From positions 1 through 19,089 of the forward strand of contig JAZQCN010000060.1 of assembly GCA_045546315.1 (NCBI GenBank): DNA of 19,089 nt, written 5' to 3'. Under the pieces are notes generated by a model. That model did no database searches. It was not told where the DNA came from and saw nothing but the letters and a program-made list of their open reading frames with translations. Of the stretch, positions 1 through 7,018 are shown one piece after another. This DNA comes from RGIG2041 sp045546315. Lineage in GTDB: Bacteria; Bacillota; Clostridia; UBA1381; UMGS1253. The translations under genes were made by a program, and so were the position numbers. Within the stretch, counting starts at the first letter, position 1; each line of letters begins with the position of its first letter.

Positions 1-2
1 CC

Positions 3-116
3 TACCATCCGCTGGGGGTAGCGAAGCAGCAGGCACTAAGCTTAAAACCCACGGAATTTAGCGTTCCGACAGCAGAATATATGAAGGAGCTTGAAAAACA
101 TGCTTTCATACGATGA
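3..116 (+). CDS. C-terminal end of a glycyl radical enzyme activase (radical SAM), 5' end outside window
   Basis: An open frame runs in from the window edge and stops at TGA 114-116, leaving 37 visible residues. It begins YHPLGVAKQQAL and ends EKHAFIR. The YH.LG..K...L pattern is typical of the C-terminus of PflA-type radical SAM activases, which use a 4Fe-4S cluster and S-adenosylmethionine to put the glycyl radical on their partner enzyme. The catalytic CxxxCxxC motif lies outside the window and cannot be checked. The stop codon lies inside the next gene: the two reading frames overlap by 17 bases (100-116). This tight coupling to a glycyl radical enzyme is the strongest support for the call. 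It is too short for an independent family assignment. Confidence 0.72.
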   Translation, partial: YHPLGVAKQQALSLKPTEFSVPTAEYMKELEKHAFIR

Positions 117-2313
117 CAGATTAAAAGCGATACGCGAAACAAAGGTTCGACATACACTTGAAAAGCGCGCGCAAAACGGCTATACCGATTTAGACGATTT
201 CGGCACGGTGCCGATTTCGGAGAGCTACGAGGTTACGCCATGGTACAACAGTGCCAACGGCAGCTTTTACGGCTACGACGGTATGTGCGAAAATTTCTGC
301 CGCGTTATGGATGCGCACGAACCTTATGTCGACCCGATGGAGCTGCTTTGCGGCAGATGGAGAGACATGCTCGTCAACTACCGCGGCGATGTGCATTATT
401 TGCCGGACTGGCTGAAAAAGAAGCCAAAAATCATGGAGCTGATGCAAAGCGCAACGGACCAATGGAGCAAGCGTTGGGATGAGCAGCGTTTCCCATATGA
501 TGACCTAAAGCCGTTGCAGCAAAAATACAACATTCAAACCGGTATTGACGGCGACGCGCATCTCGCGTGTGACTACCGCATCGGCTTTGCGCTCGGCTTC
601 GGCGGTCTTTTGGAAAAGATTGAAAAGTACCGCAAAATCAATCCGGATAAATCTGCTTTTTACGATGCCGAAGAAAGAACTTTGCTTGCGATTATTCGTT
701 TTATCGACAGGCATATCGAAAAAATTAAGGCTATGCTTCAAGATGAGCCGCGCCCGGAAATTCAGGAAAGCTTGCAGGAAATGCTGACCGCATGCGAAAA
801 CATTCGTCTTGCGCCACCGAAAACCTTCCACGAGGTTTGTCAGTGGACCGCGTTTTTCAACTGTGCCTCCAGAATCTACACCCGCGATGGCGCAGGCTTT
901 CAATTAGATACACTTTTGTATCCGTACTATGAACGAGATATTAAAGCAGGTATACTCGACGATGAAAAAGCGAAATTTCTGATTGCGAATTTGCTTTTAA
1001 TCGACCCGCACTATTATCAATTATCCGGCGTTGACGAAAACGACAAAGATATGACCAACCCGCTCTCCTACCTCATCTTGGAAGCGGCAGACAGTATCAA
1101 TATTGCTTGTAACTTAACGGTTAGAGTGCATGAAAACTGCGACAAGAACTTTTTAAAGAAAGCGGTTTATTATCTTCTCAAAAACAAAAACGGTTGGCCG
1201 AGATTCTGTAACGATACGGCATTGTGCGAAGGCTATATGAAAAACGGTGTCGATAAAAAGACCGCACGCGAGCGTATTGCCGTTGGCTGCAACTGGATGT
1301 GCGTTCCCGGCAAGGAATTTCCGATGAACGATACGGTCAAAATCAACATCGCAAAGGTGTTTGAGGAAGCGCTCAAGGAGATGCGCACGGAGGATACAAA
1401 GAGCACACAAAGGCTGTTTGAACTCTTTGAAGCGCACTTAAAAATTGCAATTGACACAACCGCCAGGGGCGTAAACCTGCACATTGACCATCAAGCGGAG
1501 GTTACGCCGGAGCTTGTGATGAACCTGATGATGGAAAACACGCTCGAGCTCGGCGAAGACATTTCCCGCTGTGCCTCCCTTTATACCGTCGGCGTAGACG
1601 GTGCAGGTCTTGCAGTTGTTGCCGATTCGTTTGGTGCTTTGGAAACAAGACTTGAAAATGAGCGCGTTCTTTCCTGGGACGAAATGTATGCAGCATTAGA
1701 TAGCGATTTTGCAGACGAGCGCACACGGCTTATATTAAACAGCGCCCCAAAATACTGTCAAGGCGGCACTCTGTCCGATGCTTGGGCAAAACGCTTGACA
1801 GATACTTGGGTAAAAAATATTAAGGCGCAACCAATGCCCGATGGCAGATGCCTTGTACCGGGATGGTTTAGCTGGGCAAGGACGATTGAATACGGCTCTA
1901 AAGTCGGCGCAACGCCGAACGGTCGCCGCGCAGGCGAGCCGATTTCCCACGGTGCAAACCCAAATCCGCATTTCAGAACGGATGGTGCTCCGACCGCGCA
2001 AGCAAACGGCATCGCAACCGTACAGTGCGGCTATGGTAATACTGCCCCGCTGCAAATTGAGTTTGACCCGAAGCTCGCTGCCAACGAAAAGAGCGTAGAA
2101 ATTATCGAACGCTTTATCAAAGGTCATTTTGCGCAGGGCGGCACGCTGATTAACATCAATATCCTGGACAAAGTAAAACTGTTAGAGGCAAACGAAAATC
2201 CGGATTTACATCCGGATCTGGTGGTCAGAGTTACGGGCTTTACCGCATACTTTGCAAGCCTCTCACCAAGCTTCAGACAGCTTGTCGTTGACAGATTTTT
2301 AGAAGATATTTAA
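100..2313 (+). CDS. Glycyl radical enzyme of the PFL/dehydratase superfamily, substrate unknown
   Basis: A 737-residue cytoplasmic, oxygen-sensitive radical enzyme. The glycyl radical site is near the C-terminus in RVTGFTAYF, with Gly713 as the predicted radical residue. The active-site cysteine loop is at Cys397 in AVGCNWMCVPG. Family landmarks in between include ACDYRIGFALGFGGLLEKIE and a GVDENDKDMTNPLSYLILEAA segment. Length and layout match the GRE dehydratase/lyase/decarboxylase group. It is not pyruvate formate-lyase, because the adjacent Cys-Cys pair is absent. It also lacks the GCxE glutamate of most dehydratases (Trp399 sits there), so no substrate is assigned. I chose ATG at 100 because AAGGAG at 84-89 lies 10 bases upstream. 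A TTG at 91 would add three residues but leaves almost no spacing. It overlaps the activase gene and is followed by a hairpin at 2317. Confidence 0.88.
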   Translation: MLSYDDRLKAIRETKVRHTLEKRAQNGYTDLDDFGTVPISESYEVTPWYNSANGSFYGYDGMCENFCRVMDAHEPYVDPMELLCGRWRDMLVNYRGDVHYLPDWLKKKPKIMELMQSATDQWSKRWDEQRFPYDDLKPLQQKYNIQTGIDGDAHLACDYRIGFALGFGGLLEKIEKYRKINPDKSAFYDAEERTLLAIIRFIDRHIEKIKAMLQDEPRPEIQESLQEMLTACENIRLAPPKTFHEVCQWTAFFNCASRIYTRDGAGFQLDTLLYPYYERDIKAGILDDEKAKFLIANLLLIDPHYYQLSGVDENDKDMTNPLSYLILEAADSINIACNLTVRVHENCDKNFLKKAVYYLLKNKNGWPRFCNDTALCEGYMKNGVDKKTARERIAVGCNWMCVPGKEFPMNDTVKINIAKVFEEALKEMRTEDTKSTQRLFELFEAHLKIAIDTTARGVNLHIDHQAEVTPELVMNLMMENTLELGEDISRCASLYTVGVDGAGLAVVADSFGALETRLENERVLSWDEMYAALDSDFADERTRLILNSAPKYCQGGTLSDAWAKRLTDTWVKNIKAQPMPDGRCLVPGWFSWARTIEYGSKVGATPNGRRAGEPISHGANPNPHFRTDGAPTAQANGIATVQCGYGNTAPLQIEFDPKLAANEKSVEIIERFIKGHFAQGGTLININILDKVKLLEANENPDLHPDLVVRVTGFTAYFASLSPSFRQLVVDRFLEDI

Positions 2314-2316
2314 AAC

Positions 2317-2343
2317 AGGCGGACACTTTTCGTGTCCGCTTTC
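2317..2343 (+). terminator. Probable intrinsic terminator of the GRE operon
   Basis: GCGGACAC (2319-2326) pairs with GTGTCCGC (2332-2339) around a 5-base loop, with one wobble and one A-T pair extending the stem. The hairpin starts 4 bases after the GRE stop codon. The following T tract is short (TTT, then CAATC), so termination may be incomplete. Confidence 0.6.
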
Positions 2344-2396
2344 AATCTATTTGAATACTTTTCCGCTAAATTGTTAATGATAAAGTTGACAAACAT

Positions 2397-2429
2397 TTGA
2401 CAAGCACAGGCAACCTGTGTTATTATAAT
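2397..2429 (+). promoter_or_regulatory. Predicted sigma-A promoter for RNase J with an operator-like inverted repeat in the spacer
   Basis: TTGACA at 2397-2402 is followed after 18 bases by TATTAT (2421-2426), overlapping a perfect TATAAT at 2424-2429. A second TTGACA lies at 2386-2391. The spacer holds a perfect inverted repeat, CACAGG (2405-2410) and CCTGTG (2414-2419), separated by CAA. This is where a repressor could block polymerase. The promoter lies about 230 bases upstream of the RNase J start. Confidence 0.62.
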
Positions 2430-2433
2430 GGTA

Positions 2434-2659
2434 ATGTATGAGAACGGATTTGACTCCATGGTGCGACAAAAATTTTAGGTTTTAATTTTACGATCGGACC
2501 CATATTTATAAAAGTGACTGCTTTTTGCGTTGTCACTTTCCTTTGTTTTTCAAATTTCGGATTTTATACATCTCATGTCTCTACGGTTGCACTTGGCAAT
2601 AGAGGCTGAAGGTATCTACATAAACAATGCTTAATTTCAGAAAGGACGGATACTTTTTT
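2434..2659 (+). ncRNA. Structured 5' leader or small RNA upstream of RNase J (2314-2659 has no gene)
   Basis: The 346-base gap between the GRE and RNase J holds the GRE terminator, the promoter and this leader, and no credible reading frame. Two hairpins are visible. The first has an AAAGTGAC (2511-2518)/GTCACTTT (2532-2539) stem followed by CCTTTGTTTTT, a terminator-like form that would end a transcript of about 115 bases. The second pairs CTCTA (2579-2583) with TAGAG (2600-2604), with an inner TTGC/GCAA stem at 2587-2599. TATGAGA near the 5' end (2437-2443) can pair with TCTCATG (2571-2577), an alternative long-range stem. I do not recognise a known riboswitch family. It could be an attenuated leader, an RNase J autoregulation target or an independent small RNA. 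Confidence 0.4.
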
Positions 2660-4324
2660 ATGGCAAAAAAGCATAAGCTTAGAATTATTCCGCTCGGCGG
2701 TCTTTTGGAAATCGGTAAGAATATGACGCTGTTTGAATACGGTGACGACATCGTTGTTGTTGACTGCGGCATTGCCTTCCCCGACGATGACATGCCGGGC
2801 ATTGACCTTGTTATCCCGGACACCGCTTATTTAGAGAAAAATGCACACAAGCTACGCGCGTTTGTGATTACGCACGGCCACGAGGACCACATCGGCTCTT
2901 TGCCGTATGTACTCAAAAAGGTCAACGCGCCGGTCTACGGCTCGAAGCTGACCATCGGTCTCGTGGAAAACAAGCTAAAGGAGCATGGGCTTTTATCCCA
3001 AACGGTGCTCAAGCGCGTTTCCCCGGGCGATTTAGTGACGCTCGGTAATTTTGCAATTGAGTTTATTCACTCCAACCACTCCATCGCAGGCGCAATGGTG
3101 CTCGCGATTCACACGCCGATCGGCGTTGTGCTGCACACAGGCGACTTCAAAATCGACTCTACCCCGATTGAGGGCGAGATGATTGATTTGACGCGCATCG
3201 GTGAATACGGGCGCAAGGGTGTGCTTTTGTTGATGTCCGACTCGACCAATGTTGAGCGCAGCGGCTTTACGATGAGCGAGCGCACCGTCGGTAAAACCTT
3301 TGACGATATGTTCAAGGTGTGTGACAAGCGCATTATCGTAGCAACCTTTGCTTCGAATGTGCACCGCGTACAACAGATTATCAACGCAGCTGCCAAGTAC
3401 GGCAGAAAGGTTGCCGTTTCCGGACGAAGCATGGAAAACATTGTTGAGGTTGCAATCGAGCTTGGATATATGCACATTCCGGCAAACACCTTGATTCGCA
3501 TTGACGACATAAACCGCTACCCTGACAATCAGCTTGTCATTGTGACTACCGGCTCACAGGGCGAAGAAATGAGCGCGCTTTTCAGAATGGCGTACTCTGA
3601 CCACAGAAAGGTTGAAATTACAAATAACGATTTGATTATTGTTTCCGCAAGCGCAATTCCGGGCAATGAAAAAACCATTTCCCGCGTGATTAACGAGCTG
3701 TTCCGCAGAGGCGCAGAGGTTGTGTATGAATCGCACGCAGATATTCATGTTTCCGGTCACGCCTGCCAGGAGGAATTAAAGCTGATGCTTGCGCTGACCA
3801 AGCCAAAGTATTTCATGCCGGTACACGGCGAATACCGCCACTTAAAGGCGCATGCAGACCTCGCCGAAATTATGGGTGTACCGCTTGAAAACTCCTTCCT
3901 CTTGGAAAACGGTCATGTTTTGGAATTAGACGGCGAAAGCGCGAGAATCAACGGTATGGTGCCGAGCGGCAAGCTGCTTGTCGACGGTCTCGGTGTCGGC
4001 GATGTCGGCAACATTGTATTGCGTGACAGAAAGCATTTGGCAAATGACGGCTTAATCGTCTGCGTGGTATCAATTTCCGCAGAAACCGGTGCACTGCTCT
4101 CCGGTCCGGACATTATCTCGCGCGGCTTTGTATATGTCCGCGAATCCGAGGAACTGATGGAAGGTGCACGCGAGGTAACCAAGGAAGCGCTCGACCGCAC
4201 AATTGCGAGAGGCGGCGCTGACTGGACGGCACTCAAAACCGCAATGCGCACCGCACTCGGCGACTATATGTATGAAAAAACTAAGCGTTCACCGATGATT
4301 CTGCCGGTGGTTATGGAAGTTTAA
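2660..4324 (+). CDS. rnj: Ribonuclease J (5'-3' exo/endoribonuclease)
   Basis: A 554-residue metallo-beta-lactamase/beta-CASP ribonuclease that processes and degrades mRNA and rRNA from 5' ends in Firmicutes. The N-terminus MAKKHKLRIIPLGG matches the family. The zinc-binding motif HGHEDHIG places His72, His74, Asp76 and His77. Downstream are LLMSDSTN (phosphate-binding and metal region), SGHACQEELK and PVHGEYRHL of the beta-CASP/lactamase core, then the C-terminal domain. Length is normal for RNase J1/J2. ATG 2660 is preferred over in-frame ATG 2627 because it restores the conserved N-terminus. AAAGGA at 2641-2646 is the best ribosome site, though its 13-base spacing is long. A minor oddity is GGLLEIG where GGLGEIG is common. 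Transcription probably starts at the promoter near 2397 and ends at the hairpin at 4371. Confidence 0.95.
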   Translation: MAKKHKLRIIPLGGLLEIGKNMTLFEYGDDIVVVDCGIAFPDDDMPGIDLVIPDTAYLEKNAHKLRAFVITHGHEDHIGSLPYVLKKVNAPVYGSKLTIGLVENKLKEHGLLSQTVLKRVSPGDLVTLGNFAIEFIHSNHSIAGAMVLAIHTPIGVVLHTGDFKIDSTPIEGEMIDLTRIGEYGRKGVLLLMSDSTNVERSGFTMSERTVGKTFDDMFKVCDKRIIVATFASNVHRVQQIINAAAKYGRKVAVSGRSMENIVEVAIELGYMHIPANTLIRIDDINRYPDNQLVIVTTGSQGEEMSALFRMAYSDHRKVEITNNDLIIVSASAIPGNEKTISRVINELFRRGAEVVYESHADIHVSGHACQEELKLMLALTKPKYFMPVHGEYRHLKAHADLAEIMGVPLENSFLLENGHVLELDGESARINGMVPSGKLLVDGLGVGDVGNIVLRDRKHLANDGLIVCVVSISAETGALLSGPDIISRGFVYVRESEELMEGAREVTKEALDRTIARGGADWTALKTAMRTALGDYMYEKTKRSPMILPVVMEV

Positions 4325-4370
4325 TTTAACCAGCGCGAAACGCATACAGGCATATATTAAACAACAATCC

Positions 4371-4405
4371 AAAAGGCTGAACGAAATCAATTCGTTCAGC
4401 CTTTT
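4371..4405. terminator. Bidirectional intrinsic terminator between RNase J and the AraC regulator
   Basis: A perfect 15-base-pair stem pairs 4371-4385 (AAAAGGCTGAACGAA) with 4391-4405 around the loop ATCAA. The A run on the left arm and T run on the right arm give a U tail in either direction. It lies between convergent genes, so it can end both. The remaining 4406-4514 is AT-rich and shows no gene. Confidence 0.88.
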
Positions 4406-4514
4406 ATCACTGTACTTAACGGTTTTTGGTAAACCATAAAAGTTTTGAGAATAGCTTCAACACTTTAAAGATACTATACCTTTTCCAACTTATTGGAATA
4501 CAAGTTATTCTTGT

Positions 4515-5345
4515 CTACAAACAAAACGGATTTTTGCTTTTTGAGTTTTTGAGTTCATTTTGCGAAATACATGTTTGTTTTCGGAATTGAGAAGGCGTAA
4601 CGCCGGTTGTTCGTTTGAATATCCGCATAAAATGCACATCGTTATTATAGCCGCAGCATTGCGCTATGTAACTTACCGACATATCTGTACTTGACAGCAA
4701 ATACTGCGCATACTTTATACGGCTGTCTGTAATATCTGATATGATTGACTCGTCAAAAAAAGCTTTGTATAAATGCTGAATATAGGAGCGACTCAACTTC
4801 AGTCTCTTACATATAGCATTCATACTCCAGTCATTGTCAGGCTTAAGGTATATTTCATTGCGCAGCAAGGAAAGCTCGTTGTAATACATGTTTTCTCTTT
4901 TAAAATCCGGCATATTTATTCTTTCATACAATTTGAGCAGAAGAAGCTCAAAATACAATTCTAAGGACTTCTCTTTACCTATGTTCTGAGAGTATTTTTC
5001 ACGAAACATATTTTTTGTAAATTCTGCAATTTCAGCCACACTATTCACAGAGATAATTGTATCAAACGGTATTTTCAATTTCTCAATTGTAAGAACCTCT
5101 TCATCTTCCATTTCAAAATGAATCCAGTCGTTTATAAATTCACCGTTGGATGCTCCATAAATCTGTGGTGTACCCTTTTTGAAAATTATAACGGAATTCG
5201 GCGCAGAGCACTGCTTTATGCCATCCAAAACAAAAAAAGCCTCCGTTCTTAATATGAGCAGCATATAATCACCGGAACCAAATGGTCTGTTGATGCAGAA
5301 ATTTTCAGAATGACGGTAGTTATATCCCACGTTAACTATTTTCAT
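4515..5345 (-). CDS. AraC-family transcriptional regulator, likely of the arabinofuranosidase gene
   Basis: A 276-residue protein with a cupin-like sensor half (about residues 1-150) and a C-terminal AraC DNA-binding half. The latter has two helix-turn-helix segments, WSMNAICKRLKLSRSYIQ and MSVSYIAQCCGYNNDVHF, followed by the classic FKRTTGVTPSQFRK signature. I chose ATG 5345 because GAGGTG (5351-5356) lies 5 bases upstream. A GTG at 5366 would add seven residues but leave that site inside the gene. It is divergent from a GH51 arabinofuranosidase with only 111 bases between starts, so it probably senses arabinose or an arabino-oligosaccharide and controls both genes. The inducer is inferred. 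Base composition is clearly AT-richer than the housekeeping genes on either side (sampled 60-base rows have 18 to 21 G/C). Confidence 0.9.
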   Translation of the reverse strand: MKIVNVGYNYRHSENFCINRPFGSGDYMLLILRTEAFFVLDGIKQCSAPNSVIIFKKGTPQIYGASNGEFINDWIHFEMEDEEVLTIEKLKIPFDTIISVNSVAEIAEFTKNMFREKYSQNIGKEKSLELYFELLLLKLYERINMPDFKRENMYYNELSLLRNEIYLKPDNDWSMNAICKRLKLSRSYIQHLYKAFFDESIISDITDSRIKYAQYLLSSTDMSVSYIAQCCGYNNDVHFMRIFKRTTGVTPSQFRKQTCISQNELKNSKSKNPFCL

Positions 5346-5385
5346 ATTTTCACCTCGAAAAAGCACAAAACATCAGTTAATTAGC

Positions 5386-5414
5386 ATTATAAACTATTGC
5401 AAGTAAAATAGCAA
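5386..5414 (-). promoter_or_regulatory. Predicted promoter of the AraC regulator
   Basis: On the minus strand TTGCTA (5414-5409) is followed after 17 bases by a perfect TATAAT (5391-5386). The predicted start lies about 35 bases before ATG 5345. The -35 element overlaps the spacer of the divergent arabinofuranosidase promoter, so the two promoters would compete for polymerase. Confidence 0.6.
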
Positions 5415-5425
5415 GCCTATATTAT
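5397..5425 (+). promoter_or_regulatory. Predicted promoter of the arabinofuranosidase gene
   Basis: TTGCAA (5397-5402), a 17-base spacer and TATTAT (5420-5425) place the start near 5432, about 25 bases before the ATG. Together with the minus-strand promoter this makes an 18-base core (5397-5414) holding both -35 elements, a natural binding target for the AraC regulator. Confidence 0.58.
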
Positions 5426-5456
5426 GATATTACACATTATTGAAAGGAGAAAAACA

Positions 5457-6944
5457 ATGAAAGCAGAATTAATCATTAATAAAAACTACACAATCGGTGA
5501 AATCGACAAAAGAATTTACGGGTCTTTTATTGAGCATCTGGGCAGGGTGATTTACGGCGGAATATATGAGCTGTCTCACAAAACGGCGGACAAGAACGGC
5601 TTCAGACAAGATGTGCTGGATATCATCAAAGAAATTGGTGTGCCGATCGTGCGATACCCGGGCGGAAATTTTGTCTCCGGATACAATTGGGAGGACGGCA
5701 TAGGAGACAAGTCAAAGCGGCCAAAAAGACTGGACTGTGCGTGGGATGTCACCGAGACAAACGAAGTGGGCACAGATGAGTTTCAGCAATGGGCAAAACA
5801 GGCAAATACCGAAATTTTGATGACGGTGAATCTCGGCACCAGAGGCGCTACGGACGCAAAGAATTTGCTTGAGTATTGCAATCTCGACACTGATACCTAT
5901 TATGCTAAATTAAGAAAAGAAAACGGTTTTGAAAACCCCTTCAAAATCAAAACCTGGTGCCTGGGAAATGAGATGGACGGTCCGTGGCAGATCGGACATA
6001 AAACAGCCGAAGAATATGCACGTCTTGCCACCGAAACCGCAAAACTGATGAAGCGTACAGACCCTGATATTGAGCTCGTGGCATGCGGAAGTGCACAGTT
6101 CCATATGCGTACATTCGGCGATTGGGAATGGACAGTATTGAATCATGCCTACGATTATATAGACTATATTTCTTTGCATCAATACTACGAAAACCAAAAG
6201 AATGATACAGCATACTTTCTCGGCGAATCCGTAAAAATGGATAAATATATAAAGGCAGTTATCGCATTGTGCGATGCCGTTCAAGCGAAAAAACATTCAG
6301 ATAAAGTAATTAACCTTTCCTTTGATGAATGGAATATATGGTATCACAGTAAAGTCAGAAAATACGAAAAATGGCAAATTGCTTCGCCGCAATCGGAAGA
6401 TGAATATACCTTTGAAGATGCACTTTTAGTTGGTTGCATGCTGATGACACTTCAGAACAACTGCGACAGAGTGAAAATTGCATGTCTGGCACAGCTTGTA
6501 AATGCAATCGCACCAATTATGACGCAGCCCGGCGGAGATATTTGGCTCCAGACGACATTCTATCCATATTTGTATGCATCTGTACATGGCAGAGGAACGA
6601 CAATGCGCACAATCGTTAAGTGTGACAGCTATCGTACTTCCTATGCAGATATCCCCTATATTGAGACCTCTGTTATCCACAATGCAGAAAAAAGAGAAAT
6701 AACTGTATTTGCCGTAAACCGCTCACTGGATGAAGATGTAAGCATAGACCTTACCTTTGAGAATTTCGGTTCGTGCGTTCCGGTTGAGCACCTTGAGCTG
6801 TATTCAGATGATTTAAAAGCATTTAACAGCGCTGAATGCCAAAACATCGCGCCTACCAAAGTGCGTGTAAGCACGGAAAGCGGAGCGCAGCACAATGTAA
6901 CATTAAAAAAGCATTCGTGGAACATGTTGAGATATACATATTAA
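5457..6944 (+). CDS. GH51 alpha-L-arabinofuranosidase
   Basis: A 495-residue glycoside hydrolase that releases terminal L-arabinofuranose from arabinan, arabinoxylan or arabino-oligosaccharides with retention of configuration. The catalytic barrel contains the GH51 acid/base Glu172 in WCLGNEMDG and the nucleophile Glu291 in FDEWN, spaced as in characterised family members. The N-terminal strand and IYGSFIEHLGR, then PGGNFVSGYNWEDGIG, are strong family markers. The C-terminal part (about 390-495) is the usual beta-sandwich. There is no signal peptide, so the enzyme is probably cytoplasmic and acts on imported oligosaccharides. The symbol abfA is possible but not certain. ATG 5457 is supported by AAAGGAGA (5443-5450). 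It stands alone with its AraC regulator; no transporter or arabinose catabolic genes are in the window. Confidence 0.95.
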   Translation: MKAELIINKNYTIGEIDKRIYGSFIEHLGRVIYGGIYELSHKTADKNGFRQDVLDIIKEIGVPIVRYPGGNFVSGYNWEDGIGDKSKRPKRLDCAWDVTETNEVGTDEFQQWAKQANTEILMTVNLGTRGATDAKNLLEYCNLDTDTYYAKLRKENGFENPFKIKTWCLGNEMDGPWQIGHKTAEEYARLATETAKLMKRTDPDIELVACGSAQFHMRTFGDWEWTVLNHAYDYIDYISLHQYYENQKNDTAYFLGESVKMDKYIKAVIALCDAVQAKKHSDKVINLSFDEWNIWYHSKVRKYEKWQIASPQSEDEYTFEDALLVGCMLMTLQNNCDRVKIACLAQLVNAIAPIMTQPGGDIWLQTTFYPYLYASVHGRGTTMRTIVKCDSYRTSYADIPYIETSVIHNAEKREITVFAVNRSLDEDVSIDLTFENFGSCVPVEHLELYSDDLKAFNSAECQNIAPTKVRVSTESGAQHNVTLKKHSWNMLRYTY

Positions 6945-6956
6945 CCTCAAAACAAT

Positions 6957-6995
6957 AAAAACTCCCGGATTTCACATCAATCCGGGAGTTTTTTT
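6957..6995. terminator. Strong bidirectional terminator between the arabinofuranosidase gene and rpoD
   Basis: A 15-base-pair stem centred on CTCCCGGATT (6962-6971)/AATCCGGGAG (6979-6988), extended by A-T pairs, with a 7-base loop. TTTTTTT follows on the plus strand and a run of A precedes it, which gives a U tail on the minus strand. It lies between convergent genes. Confidence 0.92.
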
Positions 6996-7018
6996 CTGTT
7001 CAAATTATTGTATAATTC

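Noticed and set aside
100..2313. Pyruvate formate-lyase (pflB) as the identity of the GRE
   Set aside because: The adjacent Cys-Cys pair of formate acetyltransferase is absent. The loop has a single GCNW cysteine motif, and the overall pattern is that of the dehydratase-like GREs.
2627..2659. Upstream ATG as the RNase J start
   Set aside because: It adds 11 residues that do not fit the conserved MAKK..KIIPLGG start of the family and its ribosome site is no better.
4406..4514. Small gene or extra hairpin (GGTTT..AAACC near 4420) after the rnj terminator
   Set aside because: The stem is short and AT-rich, no frame has a start with a ribosome site, and nothing is conserved in appearance.
5397..5414. 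TTGC..GCAA inverted repeat as a specific operator
   Set aside because: The two arms are simply parts of the two opposed -35 elements, so the symmetry needs no separate explanation. A regulator site here remains possible.
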